Below are positions 59,676-64,000 of a stretch of 64,000 bases of DNA, in pieces (positions within the stretch are counted from its first letter, which is position 1; every line of letters begins with the position of its first letter). A model generated the notes under the pieces. That model was not told the origin of the DNA. It ran no database searches and worked only from the letters and a program-made list of their open reading frames with translations. The stretch is from Flavobacteriales bacterium. Lineage in GTDB: Bacteria; Bacteroidota; Bacteroidia; Flavobacteriales_F; PHOS-HE28. The position numbers and the translations under genes were made by a program. Location: positions 1,187,964 through 1,251,963 of the forward strand of contig JAHCIA010000001.1 in the NCBI GenBank assembly GCA_026129465.1, written 5' to 3'.

Positions 59676-60609
59676 CCGGTGACCTGGTCGCCAGAAGGCA
59701 GGAGCGGTAGTCGCGATCCAGCAGCAACAAGGCGCCACCCAGCAGGGCGAAAGCGATGAAGCCCGCCACGCCCACCGGAGTGGCCACCAGGGGGTGCCCA
59801 CCGCCGGCGAACAGCACGAAGCCACCGGCGCTGCCATTGATCAGGCCGTGCAGCAACACCGATGACCACACGCTGCCGCTGCGCGTCCGGCTCCAATCAA
59901 AGAACAGCGCGAAGAGCACGCACAGCACCACCATCATGCCCACACCGGACCAAGGCGCCGAGGGATAGTTGTGCCCCATGAGGATCAGCGGCGCATGCCA
60001 GAGACCCCAGGCCACACCGGTGAACAGTACGCGCCGCGATCCGGACCAATGCGCCGTGCGCTGCCACAGATAGCCGCGCCAACCGAGTTCCTCGCCCAGC
60101 ATGAAGGGTACGTTGAAGGTCAACGCGCCCAAGAGCGCCACCAACTGCAATATCACCAGCACCATGGCGGCCGGGACGCTGGTGAGCAGCTTCAACTGGC
60201 CCTCGGGGACCGGCACCCCCTGCGCGGCGGCGATGTCCTGGATGGATCGCACGAGTCGTTCCGATGTCATGCTCACGCGACCGATGGCGTCCCATCCCCC
60301 CATGTTCCCCAGGAGGTGTATCACCAGCAAGACCGTGGGGACGAGCAGCATGCCCAGCAAAGCTGTCCATGCCAGCATCTTCCAGCGTGTGTCGCGAAAA
60401 CGCGATCCCAAACCTTCCCAACTGTCGCGATCGATCAGCCGTTGCTGGATGATCGCCGCGATGGCCGGTCCGAACATGCAGACCGCCGCGACAACGCCAT
60501 AGAACGGGTGCCCCGCATGACGTGCGCCCAGGATCCAACCGACGCCCACCAAGGCCCAGGAGATGCCAAAGGCCAGCAACAGGAAGGAAGCGATGCGGTG
60601 GCGGCGCAT
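59665..60609 (-). CDS. CPBP intramembrane metalloprotease, second copy
   Basis: A 314-residue membrane protein with about eight helices and the CPBP motifs EELGWRG (EExxxR), WGLWHAPL (second His motif) and LLHGLINGS. The EELGWRGY form is the common Bacteroidota/Firmicutes type, distinct from the EEFLLRG copy at 21552. Substrate unknown. The gene is convergent with the lipoprotein gene (11-bp overlap). Confidence 0.9.
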   Translation of the reverse strand: MRRHRIASFLLLAFGISWALVGVGWILGARHAGHPFYGVVAAVCMFGPAIAAIIQQRLIDRDSWEGLGSRFRDTRWKMLAWTALLGMLLVPTVLLVIHLLGNMGGWDAIGRVSMTSERLVRSIQDIAAAQGVPVPEGQLKLLTSVPAAMVLVILQLVALLGALTFNVPFMLGEELGWRGYLWQRTAHWSGSRRVLFTGVAWGLWHAPLILMGHNYPSAPWSGVGMMVVLCVLFALFFDWSRTRSGSVWSSVLLHGLINGSAGGFVLFAGGGHPLVATPVGVAGFIAFALLGGALLLLDRDYRSCLLATRSPVTS

Positions 60610-60640
60610 GCGGCCAAGTTAGCCGGGCACCATCACCGAT

Positions 60641-60970
60641 CTACTGATCGATACGCCCGCCATGTTTCTCCTGGCACCACGCGCTCCACTGCCGGAACTG
60701 GTCCGGGCTGAGCACGGTGCGCAGCGTGGCCACATGGCGGTCGAGCACATTGGAGATGCTCGCACCGCGTTCCTTGGCGGCGACGCAATCCTGCAGGCAA
60801 TCGCTCTGGATCGCGTTCACGCGCAGGATCTGGTCGCCATCGATGCCGAGGCGCGCCCAATCCGCACCGGTGGCCATCAGGCAATGTTCTCGGGGGTCCG
60901 CCGGACGCTGGTCCTGGGCCATCAGGCCCGCAGCCGCCAGGCACATCACGAAGCTCATCATGCGTGTCAT
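60641..60970 (-). CDS. Small Spy/CpxP-like secreted protein, paralog of 63636
   Basis: A 109-residue protein with a short signal peptide (MTRMMSFVMCLAAAGLMA-Q). The mature part has HCLMATGADWARLGI, a Cys in SDCLQDC, the CpxP/Spy-like LSPDQF motif, and the end WSAWCQ. These features align one by one with the protein at 63636-63995, so the two are paralogs. CpxP/Spy-like proteins are periplasmic chaperones or metal sensors. A longer frame upstream was rejected because it lacks a signal peptide. Confidence 0.75.
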   Translation of the reverse strand: MTRMMSFVMCLAAAGLMAQDQRPADPREHCLMATGADWARLGIDGDQILRVNAIQSDCLQDCVAAKERGASISNVLDRHVATLRTVLSPDQFRQWSAWCQEKHGGRIDQ

Positions 60971-61097
60971 GGAATACAGGTATTGGTCCGGTGGAAGGAC
61001 ACACACATCATACCACCGTGCCGGACGCACGACAGTGGCCCATGCCAGGGAAACCCATCGTGGAGCGCACACCAAGTAAGGGGACACAACGCCCCGA

Positions 61098-62201
61098 TCA
61101 CCGGGAGGGCCGCATGACGCGCACATGCGACAGCGACAGCTTCTCGTTACCCGGCAGGGGATCGGCGAGTTCCAGAACACCCGCACGCGTGCTGCTGGCC
61201 TCCTTCTCATCGATGCGCAGCGCGCTGTGGCAGCGGTCCACGTTGATGCGCGGCGAGCTCACACGCGTCCGGATCCTGAACGCGCCACTGAACCAGCCGA
61301 TGTCGACCAGGTTGAGCTGGCCGCGCAGGTACTCGATCACCGGCGCCTCCATCTTGCCGTTCCAGTACACGTTGCTCAATGTCACACTGCTTTGCATGGG
61401 CATGTTCACATGGATGGAGGCTTTGCGCACACGGTGTTCCACATGGAAGTTCTCCAGCGTGAAGGACTTCACCACGGGGTTGTTCGCCGTACGGTCCTCT
61501 CCGCCACCCGCCGCCGAAAGGAAGAGATCGTGGTCGCAGGCCGATCCCTCCGAGATGCAGTCGCGCATGCGCACACCTCCGCTGTTCAGCACCGTGAAAG
61601 CCTGTGTGGTGGTGCTCGCGCAATACACGCGGCATTGTTCCAGCACCGTGCTGTTGCTCTGGCTGTTGGTGGCCGTGGCGCCAGGCCAATCGCCCGTGCG
61701 CAGCACGATGCCACGCTTCGCCGGGTTGGTCACCAATACGTTCTCCACCCGGCACATCAGGCAGAAGCTCAGGTCCACGGCCACTTCCGTCTGGGCCATG
61801 AAGCGGCAGTTGCGCACGATGCTCCCCAGGCTCGCTCGTAGGTCCACGCCCTTGCGGCCGCCTTCGATCGCGCCGAAGTCCTGGATCAAGTATCGGCTGG
61901 CCGTGCGCTTCATCGCTTCCTTCTGATCGCCGATGCGCACGGTGAATCCGTTGGAGTTGGGCCCAAGTACCAGCCGCGCGCCACGCCCATCGATCACCAG
62001 CAGACGCCGCGCCGGCAGAACGATGTCCGCGTCACAGCGATACTCGGCCGCTTCGCTGAAGATCACCGCCGTGGCATCTTCGGGAAGTGTGGCGAAGAAG
62101 CCCGCCACATCCTTCACAGGCACAACGTACTCCCTGGACCAAGCGGCCGCCGGAAGGGAGAACATGGTCGCCAACAAGAGCAGGGCTGGAACTGGTCGCA
62201 T
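61098..62201 (-). CDS. Secreted right-handed beta-helix protein
   Basis: A 367-residue protein with signal peptide MRPVPALLLLATMFSLPAAA-W. A parallel beta-helix pattern of short strands with recurring hydrophobic and Asn positions follows (LLVIDGRGARLVLGPNSNG, GSIVRNCRFMAQTEV, VVKSFTLENFHVEHR). Such folds serve as polysaccharide lyases, epimerases or surface binding proteins; no catalytic residues are recognisable. It is divergent from the alpha/beta hydrolase, whose start is 38 bp away. Confidence 0.8.
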   Translation of the reverse strand: MRPVPALLLLATMFSLPAAAWSREYVVPVKDVAGFFATLPEDATAVIFSEAAEYRCDADIVLPARRLLVIDGRGARLVLGPNSNGFTVRIGDQKEAMKRTASRYLIQDFGAIEGGRKGVDLRASLGSIVRNCRFMAQTEVAVDLSFCLMCRVENVLVTNPAKRGIVLRTGDWPGATATNSQSNSTVLEQCRVYCASTTTQAFTVLNSGGVRMRDCISEGSACDHDLFLSAAGGGEDRTANNPVVKSFTLENFHVEHRVRKASIHVNMPMQSSVTLSNVYWNGKMEAPVIEYLRGQLNLVDIGWFSGAFRIRTRVSSPRINVDRCHSALRIDEKEASSTRAGVLELADPLPGNEKLSLSHVRVMRPSR

Positions 62202-62239
62202 GGTGCGAAGGAAAGCAAGCCGGGCGCCATATTCGTGGC

Positions 62240-63001
62240 ATGGCACGCGAACGACCCACCCTGGTCCTGCTTCATGGATTCCCGCTGGACCACACCATGT
62301 GGCAAGGACAGGTCCAGGGCCTGGCCGATGTGGCCGACGTGTTCGCGCCCGATCTGCGCGGGTTTGGCGCCTGGAAGAAGAAGATCGACCACGTGCTGAC
62401 CATGGAGGACTTCGCGACCGGGTTGCGACAGGAGCTGGCCCTGCGCGCGGCCGATCGTGTGGTGTTGTGCGGCCTGAGCATGGGCGGCTATGTGGCGATG
62501 GACTTCGCCGCGCGCTGGCCCCATCGTGTACAGGGCATGGTGCTGGCCAACACGCGCGCCAACGCCGACGATGCGGAGGGTATGGCGGCACGTGAGGGCA
62601 TGGCGCAGGATGCCCTCACCAAGGGCATGGCGGTGATCGCGCGGGGCATGGTGCCCAAACTCATCGGGCGGCGCAGCCTGGCCTGGAAACCCGGGTTGCA
62701 GCAGACCCTCCGGGAGATCATCGTTCGGCAGAGACCTGAAGCCGTCGCTGCGGCTGCACGGGGCATGGCGCTGCGGCCCGACCGCTTCGCCGACCTGCGC
62801 CGTTGGACCTTCCCCACCCTGGTGATCACCGGCGATGACGACGATCTGATGCCCTTGCCCACCAGCCGGGCCATGGCCGATGCCGTGCCGGGTGCGCGGC
62901 TGGTGGTGGTCCCTGGCGCCGGACACCTGAGCCCCATGGAACAGCCAGACGCCTTCAACGCGGCGGTGCGCGGTTTCCTGCTCGGCATCGCCGATGCTTG
63001 A
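62240..63001 (+). CDS. Alpha/beta hydrolase
   Basis: A 253-residue alpha/beta-hydrolase fold protein. The oxyanion segment is LVLLHGFPLDHTMW, the nucleophile elbow is CGLSMGGYVA (Ser), the acid is probably in VITGDDDDLMP, and the His lies in VPGAGHLSPMEQP. It is close to 3-oxoadipate enol-lactonase-like and esterase subfamilies, but the substrate cannot be named. It ends at a strong bidirectional hairpin. Confidence 0.9.
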   Translation: MARERPTLVLLHGFPLDHTMWQGQVQGLADVADVFAPDLRGFGAWKKKIDHVLTMEDFATGLRQELALRAADRVVLCGLSMGGYVAMDFAARWPHRVQGMVLANTRANADDAEGMAAREGMAQDALTKGMAVIARGMVPKLIGRRSLAWKPGLQQTLREIIVRQRPEAVAAAARGMALRPDRFADLRRWTFPTLVITGDDDDLMPLPTSRAMADAVPGARLVVVPGAGHLSPMEQPDAFNAAVRGFLLGIADA

Positions 63002-63027
63002 TCGCATCGCGAGCACGCGACAAGGGA

Positions 63028-63057
63028 ACGCCCCTTCCGATCGCTCGGAAGGGGCGT
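63028..63057. terminator. Bidirectional terminator between hydrolase and YtxH genes
   Basis: ACGCCCCTTCCGA (63028-63040) pairs perfectly with TCGGAAGGGGCGT (63045-63057), loop TCGC. It sits between two convergent genes and can serve both. Confidence 0.7.
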
Positions 63058-63079
63058 CACCAACGAGCAGGCCGGGTCC

Positions 63080-63370
63080 CTAAGACCTTGCCGCCGCGGC
63101 CGCTTCACGGGCGGCTTTCGCGGTCTCGTTGGCACCATTGCGCAGGGCGGTCTTGGCTCGTTCGGCGCTCTCATCCGCCTCCTGCCGCATCTTGCCGAAG
63201 AGGGCCTTGCCTTCTTCCAGCAACTCGTTCAACTTCTCCCTGGCATCGCGTCCCCGCCTGGCGATCCGCTTGCGCGTCTTGCGGCCCGAGGCCGGTGCGA
63301 AGAGAATGCCCAGTGCGGCTCCCGTGGCCAAGGCGGCCACTGTCAGTCCTATCGCTCCTTTCTTGTTCAT
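63080..63370 (-). CDS. YtxH-domain protein
   Basis: A 96-residue protein: MNKKGAIGLTVAALATGAALGILFAPASGRKTRKRI is the YtxH start region, with one Ala/Gly-rich membrane helix ending LFAPxSG. A charged amphipathic helix follows (LNELLEEGKALFGKM). YtxH proteins are small general-stress proteins. An in-frame ATG at 63418 would add 16 residues. Confidence 0.88.
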   Translation of the reverse strand: MNKKGAIGLTVAALATGAALGILFAPASGRKTRKRIARRGRDAREKLNELLEEGKALFGKMRQEADESAERAKTALRNGANETAKAAREAAAAARS

Positions 63371-63552
63371 GATCCTATGGTGTTCGTGGTTCAACAATGA
63401 ATGGACGTCATCGATCATGCAGCCACCGTGCCATCACCGCCTGTCATACGCCCTGGCCCATTTGGCGCGGCATCCGGTGATCCCGGGCATCCGCGGGGCC
63501 GTCATGCCGCGCGTGATCGGGTCCACACTTCGTGGCGCACATGCCACACGAA

Positions 63553-63579
63553 AAGATCCCGGCACTTGGCCGGGATCTT
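63553..63579 (-). terminator. Terminator hairpin downstream of the 63636 gene
   Basis: AAGATCCCGGC (63553-63563) pairs perfectly with GCCGGGATCTT (63569-63579), loop ACTTG. It lies 56 bp past the stop of the minus-strand gene. The stretch from 63371 to 63552 shows nothing else. Confidence 0.65.
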
Positions 63580-63635
63580 CCTGGGGATCGATGCCATGGT
63601 CGGCCCATGGCTCGAGGGGGGGCGTGTCAACCCTG

Positions 63636-63995
63636 TCAGGGTGTCGGCTTCATGTGCGTGCCCTCGGGCTTCTGGGCCTTGCGCTCGCACCAACCTTTCC
63701 ACGTTTCATACTGCTCCGGCGTGAGCACCGTCTTGAGACGTGCTTCATGGGCGTCCACCGTCACGCTGGCATCGCGCCCCGCGTTGACGGCCGCGGTGTA
63801 CTCGCGCTCACAGCTCGCCTGGATCTCCGTCACGGAGGCACGCTGCTGCTCGGTGAGGCCGAGCTTCTGCCACTTCTCCGCACCGAACATGATGCACTTG
63901 TGCTTGCCCTCATGGTCGTGGGCCACGGGTTCCGTGGCGTTCGCGCCGGCGCCGATCAACAAGGTCGCCGCCAGCATCATCATCAACTTCTTCAT
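63636..63995 (-). CDS. Spy/CpxP-like secreted protein, paralog of 60641
   Basis: A 119-residue protein with signal peptide MKKLMMMLAATLLIGAGANA-T. The short His-rich stretch AHDHEGKHKC is a possible metal site. Then come IMFGAEKWQKLGLTEQQ, ASCEREY, the LTPEQYETW motif and GWCERK. LTxxQ motifs mark Spy/CpxP periplasmic proteins. The Cys and Trp positions match the paralog at 60641. The start is 5 bp from the right window edge but complete. Confidence 0.85.
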   Translation of the reverse strand: MKKLMMMLAATLLIGAGANATEPVAHDHEGKHKCIMFGAEKWQKLGLTEQQRASVTEIQASCEREYTAAVNAGRDASVTVDAHEARLKTVLTPEQYETWKGWCERKAQKPEGTHMKPTP

Positions 63996-64000
63996 GGTCT

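Noticed and set aside
60971-61210. Longer start for the small Spy/CpxP-like protein
   Set aside because: The extra 80 residues are Arg/Cys-rich without a signal peptide; the start at 60970 gives a proper one.

Overview
The window looks like a chromosomal contig from a high-GC Bacteroidota, most likely a Flavobacteriales-type bacterium. Three things point there. Several secreted proteins end in type IX secretion (T9SS, Por) sorting domains. Many genes are preceded by the Bacteroidota -7 promoter element TAnnTTTG a short distance from the ATG, with no consistent Shine-Dalgarno sequence. Household genes are of Bacteroidota type (fused E1 alpha-beta dehydrogenase, MacB-like twin permeases, AsmA with a coiled-coil tail). 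I found no rRNA, tRNA or CRISPR array.

Layout. 1-11.2 kb: edge of a TPR-type secreted protein, AsmA-like protein, dicarboxylate/glutamate symporter, aroC, then a tightly coupled glycan trio (GT2, polysaccharide deacetylase, GNAT), a T9SS SGNH hydrolase and a lipoprotein. 11.3-20.2 kb: an accessory island (below). 20.3-32 kb: hutI and ftcD (histidine degradation) around a CPBP protease, a membrane patatin, an N-acetylglucosamine kinase-like protein, a LuxR response regulator, ribonuclease Z, a T9SS protein, a STAS protein, and pyrR-pyrB. 32-40 kb: two T9SS proteins, a 0.7 kb gene-free stretch with an 8-bp minisatellite, rpsA, ispH. 40.5-44.1 kb: a two-gene accessory locus with a giant SH3 / inactivated-caspase / KAP NTPase protein. 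44.3-64 kb: a two-component pair, a MacB-type ABC exporter operon, serine hydrolase, PiT-like permease, rsmE, DUF4159, DUF1801, fused E1 dehydrogenase, small secreted proteins, an S4 protein, a second CPBP protease, a beta-helix protein, a hydrolase, and two paralogous Spy/CpxP-like proteins.

The accessory island (about 11.3-20.2 kb) is the most interesting part. An intact tyrosine recombinase without the extra domain of integron integrases is followed by a possible attI-like region. Then come two unknown genes and a type II restriction-modification module with a coupled mini-ORF. After these lie four attC-like hairpins (16398-16460, 17611-17742, 19083-19204, 19994-20167), all in the same polarity, with one AT-rich gene between each successive pair. 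The three cassette genes are a CoiA-like nuclease gene broken by one in-frame TGA, a recombinase paralog that has lost its catalytic Arg, His and Tyr residues and carries a C-terminal HEPN-like RNase domain, and a 7-TM protein. I infer an integron-like cassette array carrying defence-type cargo. The dead-recombinase/HEPN protein is my best candidate for an undescribed effector.

The second candidate is the SH3-pseudocaspase-KAP ATPase at 41300-44146. Its caspase His and Cys positions are replaced by Tyr and Val, while the Walker A and B motifs are intact.
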